Assembly (NCBI GenBank): GCA_005889025.1
Contig: VBCZ01000380.1
Coordinates: 1-13,031 of the forward strand
Source: Betaproteobacteria bacterium
Lineage (GTDB): Bacteria > Pseudomonadota > Gammaproteobacteria > Burkholderiales > Casimicrobiaceae
Reading direction: 5' to 3'
Length of the DNA stretch: 13,031 nt
Below, piece by piece: positions 1-7,965 of this stretch. The position numbers and the translations under genes were made by a program. The stretch's first letter is position 1, and every line of letters starts with the position of its first letter. The notes under the pieces are model-generated. The model saw only the letters and a list, made by a program, of their open reading frames with translations, was not told where the DNA came from and did not search any database.

Positions 1-782
1 TTGCTTTGCCGCGAGACATCATCGAGCGCGGCGAGTATCCGCAAGCCGCGCGCATTCAGGTATTTCCCCATGCCCGCACCGCGGGGACTCTTGGCGAAGT
101 CTGCCTCCGAACGGTATTTTCCGGTGAGGAAGCCCGCGGCGAGCGAAAAGTAGGTGATCACGCCGATTTGCTCGCGCACGCACAATTCCTGCAACGGACC
201 TTCGAAGGTGCTGCGGTCGTACAGGTTGTAGAGCGGTTGCAGCGTCCCGTAGCGTGGAAGGCCGCGCCGCTTGCTGACGTCAACAGCCTGAGCGAGACGC
301 TCCGCTGTCAGGTTGGAGGCGCCGATCGACTTGACCTTTCCTTGCCGGATCAAGTCCGCGTAGGCCTCGAGAGTTTCGTCCAGCGGCGTCTTGTCGTCGT
401 CCCAGTGCGACTGATAGAGATCGATCGCTTGCACCTGCAGGCGCTTGAGCGACTGCTCGACCGCCTGCAGGATATAGTCCTTGCGCAGACACTTGTATCC
501 CAGGCCCATGTCCGAGCCGACCTTGGTCGCAATCACGATGTCGTCGTGCCGGCCGCGCCGGGCGATCCAGCGGCCGATGATCGTCTCCGACTCGCCGCCT
601 TGGTGGCCCGGCGCCCAGCGCGAATAGGAATCCGCCGTGTCGATCAGGTTGAATCCCGCGTCGACAAACGCGTCGAGCAATCGAAAGGAAGTGGGCTCAT
701 CTACCGTCCACCCGAAAACATTTCCCCCGAACGCCAGCGGGGCGACCTCGAACCCGGTGCGACCCAGTCTTCGCTTTATCAA
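1..782 (-). CDS. aldo/keto reductase, partial (C-terminus beyond the left edge)
   Basis: An NADPH-dependent oxidoreductase of the aldo/keto reductase superfamily that reduces aldehydes or ketones in the cytoplasm; the substrate cannot be read from sequence. About 260 residues are visible and the frame is open to the window edge. The N-terminus IKRRLGRTGFEVAPLAFGG is typical of the family. All four catalytic residues are present: Asp48 and Tyr53 (DTADSYS), Lys87 (ATKVGS) and His126 (YQSHWDDD). Later family blocks GKVKSIGASNL and LQPLYNLYDR follow. I chose the TTG at 782 because AAGGGAG lies 4 nt upstream (787-793) and the product then begins where relatives do. An in-frame ATG at 803 adds seven residues but has no clear ribosome binding site. 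The gene is divergent from the Bug receptor gene. Family assignment is secure; the start is less so. Confidence 0.92.
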   Translation of the reverse strand, partial: MIKRRLGRTGFEVAPLAFGGNVFGWTVDEPTSFRLLDAFVDAGFNLIDTADSYSRWAPGHQGGESETIIGRWIARRGRHDDIVIATKVGSDMGLGYKCLRKDYILQAVEQSLKRLQVQAIDLYQSHWDDDKTPLDETLEAYADLIRQGKVKSIGASNLTAERLAQAVDVSKRRGLPRYGTLQPLYNLYDRSTFEGPLQELCVREQIGVITYFSLAAGFLTGKYRSEADFAKSPRGAGMGKYLNARGLRILAALDDVSRQS

Positions 783-1172
783 GGTGCTCCCTTTTTTGGA
801 CATATGCGCCGCGTTGCGAAGCCGCCGATGCGAAACTCGCAAACGAATCGATGCCATGCACGACGCGGCTTCGATCAGTTTCCGAAGTATTCTACGGCAG
901 ACAGCGATCGCCCTGGTGTCTCCCTTTTACCCGTGCAGAGGATAGCTTCTGCAGATGATGATCAACGGTCTTGCAGCGGCATGCGCCGTCGACGGATTGC
1001 CCTTCGCGCACCATCGACAGCATCGAATCGCACAACTCTGGAGTCGCGCCGTAAGCTCGCTTAAAGCGTTATCATCGAATGATCGTCGCGACCAGGGCCG
1101 GCAACTTGGCTAATTCGATGTTGGGAGTTCCCGCCCGGCGCCACGCGTCGCACTCTCATGGAGGAATCTCGG
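783..1172. other. divergent intergenic spacer, no gene recognised
   Basis: About 390 bp between the aldo/keto reductase start and the Bug receptor start. Frames open across it are extensions of antisense frames and carry no recognisable protein. Two short perfect palindromes sit close together about 90-115 bp before the receptor start: CGCT-TAA-AGCG at 1058-1068 and ATCAT-CGA-ATGAT at 1071-1083. They could be operator sites, but no regulator gene is adjacent and I found no convincing paired -35/-10 boxes on either strand. Confidence 0.4.
1160..1165 (+). promoter_or_regulatory. ribosome binding site that decides the Bug receptor start
   Basis: GGAGGA lies 7 nt before the GTG at 1173. An ATG at 1158 overlaps this motif and would have no ribosome binding site of its own, so the GTG is preferred. 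The resulting N-terminus is also a cleaner signal peptide. Confidence 0.75.
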
Positions 1173-2138
1173 GTGATCGCCCGACGTTTTCTTGCGCTGG
1201 CATCGCTCGCCGTTGTGGCGGCTTCCGCTATGGCGCAGACCTATCCGACGAAACCGATTCGCCTGGTCGTTCCTTTTCCTCCGGGAGGCGGTACGGATAT
1301 TTTCGCGCGCGTAATCGCGAACAAGCTCACCGAGACGCTGAAGTGGGTTGTCGTGGTCGATAACAAACCCGGCGCAGGCGGCAACATCGGTGTCGACCTT
1401 GCAGCGAAGTCTCCGCCCGACGGCTACACGATGGTGCTGGGACAAACCAGCAACCTCGCAATCAATCCGACGCTGTATGCGAAGCTGCCGTATGACCCGC
1501 TCAAAGACTTGATTCCGGTCGTCGGCATAGCGTCGGCCCCGGTGGTTCTGATCGTTGCGGCGAACTCGCCGTACAAGTCGCTCGACGATATCGTTGCGGC
1601 GGCCAAGGCGAACCCGGGCGGCCTCATGTTCGCGTCGCCGGGTAACGGCACGGTCTCCCACCTCGCCTGCGAGCGTTTGCAGCGCGTCGCAGGAATCAAG
1701 TTCGAGCATGTTCCGTACAAGGGTTCGTCGCAGGCGATGGCCGACGTCATCGGCGGCAACGTCGAGCTCTTCATGGCTTCCGTGCCTTCGGTCCTCGCCC
1801 AAATCAACGGCGGCAAGTTGCGCGCAATCGTGGTCACTTCGAAAAAACGCGCCACAGAGTTGCCGCAAGTTCCCACGGTCGCCGAATCCGGGTACAAGGA
1901 TTTCGAGGCGAGCACGTGGTACGGGTTGCTCGTTCCGAGCGGGACGCCTTCGACGATCGTTGGGCGCCTGAACGCTGAAGTCAATCGCGTATTGGAAATG
2001 CCGGACGTGCGAGCGCATATTGGCGCGGAGGGCGGCCAACCGTTAGGGGGAACTCCCGAGCAATTCGCGTCGCTGCTCCACTCGGAACATGCGATCTGGG
2101 GGAAGGCGGTGAAAGAATCGGGCGCAAAAGTCGATTAG
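1173..2138 (+). CDS. Bug/TctC-family periplasmic solute-binding receptor
   Basis: An extracytoplasmic binding protein of the tripartite tricarboxylate transporter receptor (Bug) family, which captures small carboxylates or related solutes in the periplasm. From the GTG start it has 321 residues, the usual length. Residues 1-21 form a Sec signal peptide: a basic IARRF start, a hydrophobic ALASLAVVAAS core and an AMA cleavage site. The mature protein opens with YPTKPIRLVVPFPPGGGTD, followed by DNKPGAGGNIG near residue 63 and PPDGYTMVLG near 81, the two loops that close over the ligand in this family. The later VPTVAESGYKDFEA block is also typical. No tctA or tctB membrane genes are in the window, so it is an orphan receptor, as most Bug proteins are. 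An MFS gene starts 66 bp downstream. The ligand cannot be predicted. Confidence 0.95.
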   Translation: MIARRFLALASLAVVAASAMAQTYPTKPIRLVVPFPPGGGTDIFARVIANKLTETLKWVVVVDNKPGAGGNIGVDLAAKSPPDGYTMVLGQTSNLAINPTLYAKLPYDPLKDLIPVVGIASAPVVLIVAANSPYKSLDDIVAAAKANPGGLMFASPGNGTVSHLACERLQRVAGIKFEHVPYKGSSQAMADVIGGNVELFMASVPSVLAQINGGKLRAIVVTSKKRATELPQVPTVAESGYKDFEASTWYGLLVPSGTPSTIVGRLNAEVNRVLEMPDVRAHIGAEGGQPLGGTPEQFASLLHSEHAIWGKAVKESGAKVD

Positions 2139-2204
2139 CGGACTGTTGAGAATTGCAATCGACGAAATGACTGACAACCGGCTGGTGCGCGTGCCCGAGA
2201 AACG

Positions 2205-3413
2205 GTGATGACCCCTGTATCGCGACGGTCGGCATACACTGCGATGATCGCGCTGGCGGCAACGCTCGCGATTCAGATGTTCACCTCTCTGGCGAGCACC
2301 GCGACCGCCGTGCTGGCGCCCGAGATCGCCCGCGACTTCCGTCTTCCCTCCAAGCTCATCGGCGTTTTCGTAGGATTGCTGTACGTCGGGTCGGCGACGG
2401 CGAGCCTCGCGTCGGGACACTTTATCGCGCGCCATGGCGCAATCCGGGTATCGCAGACATGCGTGCTGATTTGCGCCTGCGGCATCGTGCTGGTTGCAGC
2501 GCTGCCATCGACGCTCGCGCCGATGCTCGCGCTGGCGCCGGTGATCATCGGTCTCGGATACGGCGCGATCACCCCCGCGTCTTCCGAGGTGCTGGCGCGC
2601 ACCACGCCGCCGGATCGCATGGCGCTCATCTTTTCGATCAAGCAGACAGGCGTTCCAGGCGGCGCGGCATTGGCCGGCGCCGCATTGCCTCCGCTCGCGC
2701 TGGCGCTCGGGTGGCGTCCGGCCCTCATAAGCGTGGCGGTCTGCGGCGTCGGCATCGCCGCGCTCGCTCAATCGACGCGCAAGCGACTCGATCTCCAGCG
2801 TGTCGATCGTCCCTTTTCCGCGGCAGCACTGATCGAGCCCCTGCGCACCGTGTTCCGCCACCGCGCCCTCGTCGAGCTTTCGATCGTAGGCTTCGTGTAC
2901 GCCGCGATGCAGATGTGCTTGATGAGTTTTCTCGTCGTTTATCTCACCGAGGCTCTCGACTATCCACTCGTTGCCGCGGGGTTGGCGCTGACAACCGTGA
3001 ACGCCGGCGGCATCGTCGGCCGGATCGCCTGGGGTGCAGTCGCCGACCGGGCCATCCCACCGCGGCGCCTGCTCGGTGTCATCGGCATTGCGTCCTGCGC
3101 CTTCGCGTTCGCGACGGCTGCCCTTGGCGCGGCCTGGTCGCAGGCCGGCCTGCTCGCCGTCGCGGCATGTTTTGGCGCAACCGCGATAGGGTGGAACGGC
3201 GTCCAGTTGTCCGAGGTCGCTCGGCAAGCCCCGCCCGGCCATGCCGGCGCGATCACGGGCGCGTCCGGCTTCATCACTTTCACAGGCGTCGTATCGGGAC
3301 CTCCCTTGTTTGCGCTGCTGGCGTTTCTCACCGACAGCTACAGGGTCGGGTTTGCCGTTTTCGGCGCCGCCTGCCTGATCTGCGGAAGCGCGCTGCTGCT
3401 TCGCACCCGATAG
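2205..3413 (+). CDS. major facilitator superfamily transporter, CynX-like
   Basis: An integral inner-membrane secondary transporter, 402 residues, with about twelve hydrophobic segments across its length. The loop SGHFIARHGAIRVSQ near residue 70 and its counterpart WGAVADRAIPPRRL near residue 277 match the conserved MFS loops between helices 2-3 and 8-9. KQTGVPGGAALAGAALP near residue 150 is the glycine/proline-rich helix 5 motif seen in the cyanate/nitroimidazole (CynX/NimT-like) branch. GTG 2205 and ATG 2208 are adjacent possible starts and the upstream ribosome binding site is weak. The gene follows the Bug receptor by 66 bp and precedes the hydrolase gene by 49 bp on the same strand, so cotranscription is plausible. 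The substrate and direction of transport are unknown. MFS identity is secure; the subfamily is tentative. Confidence 0.92.
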   Translation: MMTPVSRRSAYTAMIALAATLAIQMFTSLASTATAVLAPEIARDFRLPSKLIGVFVGLLYVGSATASLASGHFIARHGAIRVSQTCVLICACGIVLVAALPSTLAPMLALAPVIIGLGYGAITPASSEVLARTTPPDRMALIFSIKQTGVPGGAALAGAALPPLALALGWRPALISVAVCGVGIAALAQSTRKRLDLQRVDRPFSAAALIEPLRTVFRHRALVELSIVGFVYAAMQMCLMSFLVVYLTEALDYPLVAAGLALTTVNAGGIVGRIAWGAVADRAIPPRRLLGVIGIASCAFAFATAALGAAWSQAGLLAVAACFGATAIGWNGVQLSEVARQAPPGHAGAITGASGFITFTGVVSGPPLFALLAFLTDSYRVGFAVFGAACLICGSALLLRTR

Positions 3414-3462
3414 TCCAAGGGGTCCGGCGGTTCATCTTCGACTCGTATCGGCATGATTCTTC

Positions 3463-4122
3463 ATGACCTCTGAACTGAAGTCTTCGGATCTTCGGATATT
3501 GTTCATCGGCAACAGCTTTACCTCGCGCAACAATTTGCCGCGCCTGCTGAAGTCCCTCGCGCTGGCGGTGCCGAATCCAAAGAAGGTCCACGCTCACGCC
3601 ATTGTTGCCGGCGGAGCGAGTCTGAGGCGGCACTGGAATGCCGGCACGGCGCGTACGGCCCTGGAGACGAGCCGGTGGGACTACGTCGTTCTCCAGGAGC
3701 AGAGCACGTTGCCGATCAAGAATCAGGCGCGGTACCACGAGAACGTCCGGCTCTTTGATTCCGAGATCAGGAAGCAAGGTGCCCGTGCGGCGCTCTATCT
3801 CACCTGGGCAAGACAACACGCGCCCGAAACCCAGGGAATCATTACGCGCGCGGTCGAAGACATCGCGGGTCAAGTCGATGCCCGGGTGATACCGGTAGGC
3901 CGGGCATGGGAGATGGCGAAGATCGAGAAGCCGGATGTAGAGCTCTTTGTTGCGGACGGAAGCCATCCGAGCGCTGCCGGATCGTACCTGGCGGCGTGCG
4001 TCTTCTATGTCAGCTTTTTCGACGAGCCTCCTGTGGGATGGGCCGTCGCCGAGTCGCTAAAGCTCGAGCGAGCCACAACCGCTATGCTTCAGGCCGTGGC
4101 TTGGGCGTGCCGCAAGACCTGA
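3463..4122 (+). CDS. SGNH/GDSL-type hydrolase-like protein
   Basis: A 219-residue protein with the layout of the SGNH hydrolase fold (esterases, lipases and acetylhydrolases). Block I is ILFIGNSFTSRNN with candidate nucleophile Ser18. A glycine-rich stretch IVAGGASL lies near residue 47. YVVLQEQST near residue 74 occupies the block III position, with Gln/Glu rather than the GxND of classical members. Block V is VADGSHPS with Asp165 and His168. The order and spacing fit the GNSFT branch of the fold, so a serine esterase-type activity is likely; the substrate is unknown. There is no signal peptide, which suggests a cytoplasmic location. The ATG lacks a strong ribosome binding site. It sits 49 bp after the MFS gene and 66 bp before the metallo-beta-lactamase-fold gene, consistent with one operon. 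Confidence 0.82.
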   Translation: MTSELKSSDLRILFIGNSFTSRNNLPRLLKSLALAVPNPKKVHAHAIVAGGASLRRHWNAGTARTALETSRWDYVVLQEQSTLPIKNQARYHENVRLFDSEIRKQGARAALYLTWARQHAPETQGIITRAVEDIAGQVDARVIPVGRAWEMAKIEKPDVELFVADGSHPSAAGSYLAACVFYVSFFDEPPVGWAVAESLKLERATTAMLQAVAWACRKT

Positions 4123-4188
4123 CGCCAGGGCGAACCGTAAGAGTATGCTTTCCATTGTTCGGGCATTCACAAGAGGAGGTCGCGCTCC

Positions 4189-6027
4189 ATGCTAGTTCGT
4201 TTTTGGGGGACCCGTGGCTCGATCGCCAAACCCGGTTCGACCACGGTGCGTTATGGGGGCAACACCTCGTGCGTCGAAGTTCGATCGTCGAGCGGAACGC
4301 TCGTGGTTCTGGATTGCGGCACCGGAGCGCTAGGCCTGGGTCAGGCGCTGATCAAAGACGGAGCGCTGCCGGTCAATGGCCACATGCTGATCGGCCACAC
4401 TCACTGGGACCATATTCAGGGATTTCCTTTTTTCGCGCCGATTTTTGTCGCCGGCAACGAGTGGCACATCTATGGCCCGCGCGGCATCGGCATTTCGCTG
4501 CGCGAATCGCTGTCGGGCCAGATGCAGGGCTCGTATTTTCCCGTCGCCCTCAGGGACCTCGGCGCCAAGCTTCACTATCACGATTTGATCGAGGGGACGC
4601 TGGAAGTGGGCGACATCCAAGTCACCGCGCAGTATCTGAATCACCCGGCGCTCACGCTCGGTTATCGATTGGAAGCCGACGGCGCAAGCATCGTCTATTC
4701 CACTGACCACGAGCCGTACTCGACGCATCGTGCCGAGGGAAACCAGGCGCCGTTCGCCGGCGACGAGGCACGGCACGCCCGCTTCATTTCCGGGGCGGAT
4801 CTCGTCATCCACGACGCCCAATACACGGCCGACGAGTATCCCGCCAAGAGAGGCTGGGGTCACAGCACGGTCGAATACGCCGTCGATGTCGCCGCGTCCG
4901 CGGGCGTTCGCCGGCTCGCGCTGTTCCACCACGATCCGATGCGCAGCGACGAAGCAATCGACCAGCTCGTCGCCCGCGCGCGGCAGCGCATTGCTCAGAC
5001 CCATGGCGCCATGGAAATTTTTGCGGCGGCGGAGGGACAGGCCCTCGAGCTCAGCAGCCCGGTTCGTTCGCGTCCGCTCCCGGCGCGCGAAGACACGGCG
5101 CGGTGGGATCCGGCATTGGCGAAATCGATCCACACTGTGCTGGTTGCGGTCGGAAATCCGCAGATCCACCGCTTTCTCGAAGACGCGGTCGCCGACGATG
5201 GTGTCCGGCTTCTGCCAGTGCGGGACTGCGACGCGATTCCGGCCATGGTTCGGTCCGAACGACCGTCGCTGGTGTTGCTGGAGCACGGGCTCAAGCATTG
5301 CGATGCCATAAAGGTCTGCCGGACGCTGCGCGAAGATCGTTCCGCTGGCGGCGGGGACTTGCCGATCGTGCTTCTGAGAACGAGCGAAAATCCGCTCGAT
5401 CAGCAGCGGGAGGCCGAAGCAGGCGCCACCGATTGGCTGATACTTCCGTGTTCGAAAGAGTACGCCCGGACACGGATTCGCGCATGGATACTTCGGGAAG
5501 CTTGCCGATGGAAAATCGCGCCCCTTCCCGACGACGAGGAACAGCGGCTCCGGTCGCTTCAGGAGAGCGGTTTGCTGGACACCGAAGCGGAGGAGCGATT
5601 TGATCGCTTCACCCGCATTGCCGCCGCCCTGTTCGAAGTGCCGATTGCCTTCATCAGTCTAGTCGACAAGGAACGACAATGGTTCAAGTCGCGTCAAGGA
5701 ATGGATGCCACGGAGACGCCACGCGACCAGGCTTTTTGCGCGCACGCCATTTTGCGAAACGACGTGATGCAAGTCTCCGATGCTCACGCCGATGAGCGGT
5801 TTGCGGACAATCCTCTTGTGGCGCGCGAGCCTCACGTGCGGTTCTATGCCGGCGCCCCGCTGTCGCTCGGAAGTGGCAGCCCGGTCGGCACACTATGCGT
5901 AGTCGATCACCGCCCCAGAAGCTTCGACGAGGATCAGCTCAGCTTGTTGCGCGATCTTTCGAAGCTCGTGGAACGGGAGTTCCAAATCAAGCCCGCGGAC
6001 GTCGCTGTAAAGAGAACAACGATCTGA
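4189..6027 (+). CDS. MBL-fold metallohydrolase / degenerate receiver / GAF fusion protein
   Basis: A 612-residue cytoplasmic protein with three visible domains. Residues 1-290 are a metallo-beta-lactamase-fold hydrolase. It starts with FWGTRGSIAKPG and has HTHWDH (His70, His72, Asp74, His75), His152 in LNHPA, Asp173 in STDHE and His247 in LFHHDP, so the two-metal site looks intact, as in the RNase Z/PhnP-like branch. Residues about 315-438 resemble a response-regulator receiver. Its acidic pair is replaced (VAVGNPQ), the phosphoacceptor position is Glu365 (LVLLEHG), and the conserved Lys is Leu (WLILPCS), so phosphorylation is unlikely. Residues about 448-598 are a GAF domain (ERFDRFTRIAA, VSLVDKERQWFKS as ISLVDKERQWFKS, FCAHAI, FYAGAPL, GTLCVVD). 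AGGAGGT sits 8 nt before the ATG, the best ribosome binding site in the left half. It is the last gene of the rightward run, 27 bp before the convergent LysR gene. Substrate and GAF ligand are unknown. Confidence 0.9.
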   Translation: MLVRFWGTRGSIAKPGSTTVRYGGNTSCVEVRSSSGTLVVLDCGTGALGLGQALIKDGALPVNGHMLIGHTHWDHIQGFPFFAPIFVAGNEWHIYGPRGIGISLRESLSGQMQGSYFPVALRDLGAKLHYHDLIEGTLEVGDIQVTAQYLNHPALTLGYRLEADGASIVYSTDHEPYSTHRAEGNQAPFAGDEARHARFISGADLVIHDAQYTADEYPAKRGWGHSTVEYAVDVAASAGVRRLALFHHDPMRSDEAIDQLVARARQRIAQTHGAMEIFAAAEGQALELSSPVRSRPLPAREDTARWDPALAKSIHTVLVAVGNPQIHRFLEDAVADDGVRLLPVRDCDAIPAMVRSERPSLVLLEHGLKHCDAIKVCRTLREDRSAGGGDLPIVLLRTSENPLDQQREAEAGATDWLILPCSKEYARTRIRAWILREACRWKIAPLPDDEEQRLRSLQESGLLDTEAEERFDRFTRIAAALFEVPIAFISLVDKERQWFKSRQGMDATETPRDQAFCAHAILRNDVMQVSDAHADERFADNPLVAREPHVRFYAGAPLSLGSGSPVGTLCVVDHRPRSFDEDQLSLLRDLSKLVEREFQIKPADVAVKRTTI

Positions 6028-6054
6028 CGCCGCTTACTTGAGCTGATTGCCACC

Positions 6055-6957
6055 TCACGAACATTGCTCCTCGCCCTGGAGCGAATCGGCCCAGACATCG
6101 CGCACCACCGTCAGGACAGCTTCGATCAAGGGATCCGCAGCGCGATCGACGGCGTATGCCAGCCACAGATCGGTGCTAACCTCCGTCCCGGGCCAAACCA
6201 CGCTGCGCCCCGCGCTCGACGACGCGAACGCAAGCTCCTGCCTCACCAGGCTGATACCGACGCCCGATTCGACGAGATCCTTGATGACCGACTCGTTGTC
6301 GGCTTCGACGATGCGCTCAGGCAAATCCTGCTTGCCCGCGAACAGTCCGAGAACCAATTGGCGGTGGGAGCTGTGCTCGGGCGTGAGAATCCAGGGCCGC
6401 GCCGCCAGCGTGTCCCACGACGCACCCGCGAGCTCATCCGCCCATGCGCTCGGCAGGACGATCTTATAGAGCACCTGTCGCAATTTCACGCCGGCAAGGT
6501 CGTCGGGCATGCTGCCGAAATAGAAGCTCGCGTCGAGGTCTCCGCTGCGAATTCCAGTCAACGCTTCATTCGAAACGACCTGATGCAGATCGAGCTCTAT
6601 TTGCGGATACCGCGTAAATGCGCGCGCGAGCAGCTCGCCGACGCGTAAAAAGCTCGCGTCGAGGACAGTTCCGATACGAAGCTTGCCGGTGGGTTCGCTG
6701 TGCAGCGATAAGGCTGCATGCCGCATCTGCTGCATCGCTGCCAGGATGCCCTTCGCATGAGTCAGCAGGCGCTTTCCCGATGCGGTCAGTGTCATTCCGG
6801 AGGGATGCCGCTCGAAAAGAAGTACGCCCAGGCTTTCTTCGAGCGACTTGATTTGTCCTGACAGCGCGGGCTGGCTCAGATGCAGCGTCTCGGCCGCTCG
6901 GGTCAGATGGCCATGCTCGGCGACTGCGACGAACGACTTTAGATGAGTGAACTCCAT
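6055..6957 (-). CDS. LysR-family transcriptional regulator
   Basis: A DNA-binding regulator of 300 residues, the normal family length. Residues 1-60 hold the winged helix-turn-helix: MEFTHLKSFVAVAEHGHLTR, then LHLSQPALSGQIKSLEESLG and LFERHPSGMTLTASG. The remainder is the periplasmic-binding-protein-like effector domain, from KLRIGTVLDASFLRVGELL onward. I chose the ATG at 6957 because the protein then begins exactly where LysR proteins usually do. An in-frame ATG at 7017 would add 20 residues but overlaps the -10 box of the likely promoter. The gene converges on the MBL-fusion gene with 27 bp between stops and no obvious terminator hairpin. LysR genes often regulate a divergent neighbour; here the upstream gene lies on the same strand, so the target is unclear. 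A perfect-centred palindrome over its own -35 box suggests autoregulation. The inducer is unknown. Confidence 0.95.
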   Translation of the reverse strand: MEFTHLKSFVAVAEHGHLTRAAETLHLSQPALSGQIKSLEESLGVLLFERHPSGMTLTASGKRLLTHAKGILAAMQQMRHAALSLHSEPTGKLRIGTVLDASFLRVGELLARAFTRYPQIELDLHQVVSNEALTGIRSGDLDASFYFGSMPDDLAGVKLRQVLYKIVLPSAWADELAGASWDTLAARPWILTPEHSSHRQLVLGLFAGKQDLPERIVEADNESVIKDLVESGVGISLVRQELAFASSSAGRSVVWPGTEVSTDLWLAYAVDRAADPLIEAVLTVVRDVWADSLQGEEQCS

Positions 6958-7015
6958 AGGCTGCTGCCGATCCGGTTTGGACTCGTTGCCTCCATCAAAA
7001 CAATGGCTTTGCCCC

Positions 7016-7044
7016 ATGATAGCTCATTTTGTTGCAGTGCACAA
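7016..7044 (-). promoter_or_regulatory. probable promoter of the LysR gene with overlapping palindrome
   Basis: On the minus strand TTGTGC (7044-7039) and TATCAT (7021-7016) are separated by exactly 17 bp, a good sigma70-type arrangement. TGCA-G-TGCA at 7033-7041 overlaps the -35 box and could be where the LysR protein binds its own promoter. A start of transcription a few bases after the -10 box would exclude translation from the ATG at 7017 and leave a leader of roughly 50 nt before 6957. Predicted from sequence only. Confidence 0.5.
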
Positions 7045-7064
7045 TACGCCGGTCTGGCAAGGAC

Positions 7065-7098
7065 AAGGAAGAGATCGATGACTTAAGGAAGAGATCGA
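7065..7098. repeat. short tandem direct repeat, two copies of a 14-bp unit
   Basis: AAGGAAGAGATCGA occurs at 7065-7078 and again at 7085-7098, a 20-bp period. The bases between the copies resemble each other only weakly. It lies upstream of the LysR promoter. It may be a replication-slippage duplication or paired binding sites; no function can be assigned. Confidence 0.7.
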
Positions 7099-7207
7099 CA
7101 ACTGGAGCGGCATGCCGCTAAATTCCAGAAGGCAACGAGACGAACATCCCGAAGAAAGTGGGCGAGGATGCGCTGCAGATCTGCTTTGGGTAACCGACGA
7201 GCCGAAC

Positions 7208-7251
7208 GGGGACAGGGCGACAGCAGTGCCAGAAAACCGTGGTCTGTCCCC
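7208..7251. repeat. inverted repeat with GGGGACAG / CTGTCCCC ends, REP-like
   Basis: GGGGACAG at 7208-7215 is perfectly inverted as CTGTCCCC at 7244-7251, with 28 nt between. The right part (ACCGTGGTCTGTCCCCTAAT) resembles, from memory, a phrase that recurs in extragenic repeats of many proteobacteria, so this may be a piece of a dispersed repeat. It abuts the 3' end of the first Crp/Fnr-type gene, so it could also act as a weak transcript end, although no T-run follows in the required direction. Confidence 0.4.
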
Positions 7252-7257
7252 TAATTA

Positions 7258-7965
7258 CTAACCGAGGATTCGATCGTAGGATTCCCGATCCGCCTTGTAG
7301 CACCCGCAGGAAGCGGCCTTGAGTCCACGCCGGTCAAGAACGGTGATATGGCCGCGGCTATAGTGGATCAGGCTGCGCTCCTGCAGGGAGCTCGCCGCCT
7401 TGGTGATGCCGACGCGCCGAACGCCGAGCATGAAGGCCAGGTACTCCTGCGTGATATGGAAGTTGTCCGCGTGCGCTCGATCCTGGGTCATCAGCAGCCA
7501 GCGGGCAAGGCGCGCCTCCACCAGGTGGAAGCGCGTGCAAGCGGCGGTCTGCGCAAGCTGGCTCAAATGGACGAAGACGTAGCGGTCGATCCCGCGTTGC
7601 AGCGCCGGGCGGCGCCCAAGCTCGCGGCGGAAGGGCGCAATGCCCATTCGTAGCGCAGATCCGGCGCCTTGTACCACTGCACGCACCGGCGAAGAGTCCA
7701 CGCCGAGCACGAGCTGAACCCCGAACATCCCTTCGTTTCCGATCAGACCGACTTCGAGCGAGTCGGACTCGTCGACCGGCATGATCAGCGAGATGAAGCT
7801 CGTGGTGGGGAAATAGACATGGCTAAGGGGCTCCCAGGGTGTGTAAAGCACGTCGGCAAACGCGAGCTCGACCGTTTCGCATTCGGCCAGCACGCGGCGC
7901 CGGTCGCTGCTCGGCAGTGCCTCGAGCAGACGGTTGACAGCGGGGGTGCGTTTGGTCGATGACAT
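7258..7965 (-). CDS. Crp/Fnr-type transcriptional regulator (paralogue 1)
   Basis: A 235-residue cytoplasmic regulator. Residues about 20-135 form the cyclic-nucleotide-binding-like beta roll (HVYFPTTSFISLI, EVGLIGNEGMFGVQLVLG, RAVVQGAGSALRM), followed by a dimer helix and a Crp-type winged helix-turn-helix at about 168-212 (ITQEYLAFMLGVRRVGITKA, HYSRGHITVLD). The phosphate-binding signature of true cAMP receptors is not evident and there is no N-terminal Fnr cysteine cluster, so the signal is unknown. Cys143 and the pair Cys220/Cys222 (SCGCY) are shared with the two paralogues. It is the most divergent of the three. The ATG has GAGGAG about 7 nt upstream and the protein aligns at its N-terminus (NRLLEALP) with the paralogues. 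A shared operator-like site lies 138 bp upstream. It is downstream of paralogue 2 on the same strand with about 200 bp between. Confidence 0.93.
   Translation of the reverse strand: MSSTKRTPAVNRLLEALPSSDRRRVLAECETVELAFADVLYTPWEPLSHVYFPTTSFISLIMPVDESDSLEVGLIGNEGMFGVQLVLGVDSSPVRAVVQGAGSALRMGIAPFRRELGRRPALQRGIDRYVFVHLSQLAQTAACTRFHLVEARLARWLLMTQDRAHADNFHITQEYLAFMLGVRRVGITKAASSLQERSLIHYSRGHITVLDRRGLKAASCGCYKADRESYDRILG

Noticed and set aside
6..1064. Long plus-strand open frame of 352 codons
   Set aside because: It lies antisense to the aldo/keto reductase, whose minus-strand frame has full family motifs and catalytic residues; the plus frame has none.
2043..3242. 399-codon minus-strand frame opposite the MFS gene
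   Set aside because: Arg/Gly/Asp-rich translation without motifs, typical of an antisense frame in high-GC DNA; the plus frame is a clear membrane transporter.
4189..6027. MBL fusion as a conventional two-component response regulator
   Set aside because: The receiver-like domain lacks the phosphorylation residues and no histidine kinase gene is nearby.
6958..7017. Upstream ATG giving a longer LysR protein
   Set aside because: The extra 20 residues are atypical and the ATG overlaps the predicted -10 box, so it should not be in the mRNA.
7118..7303. 61-codon minus-strand frame over the end of paralogue 1
   Set aside because: It mainly translates the REP-like inverted repeat and overlaps the regulator gene; it has no support as a protein.
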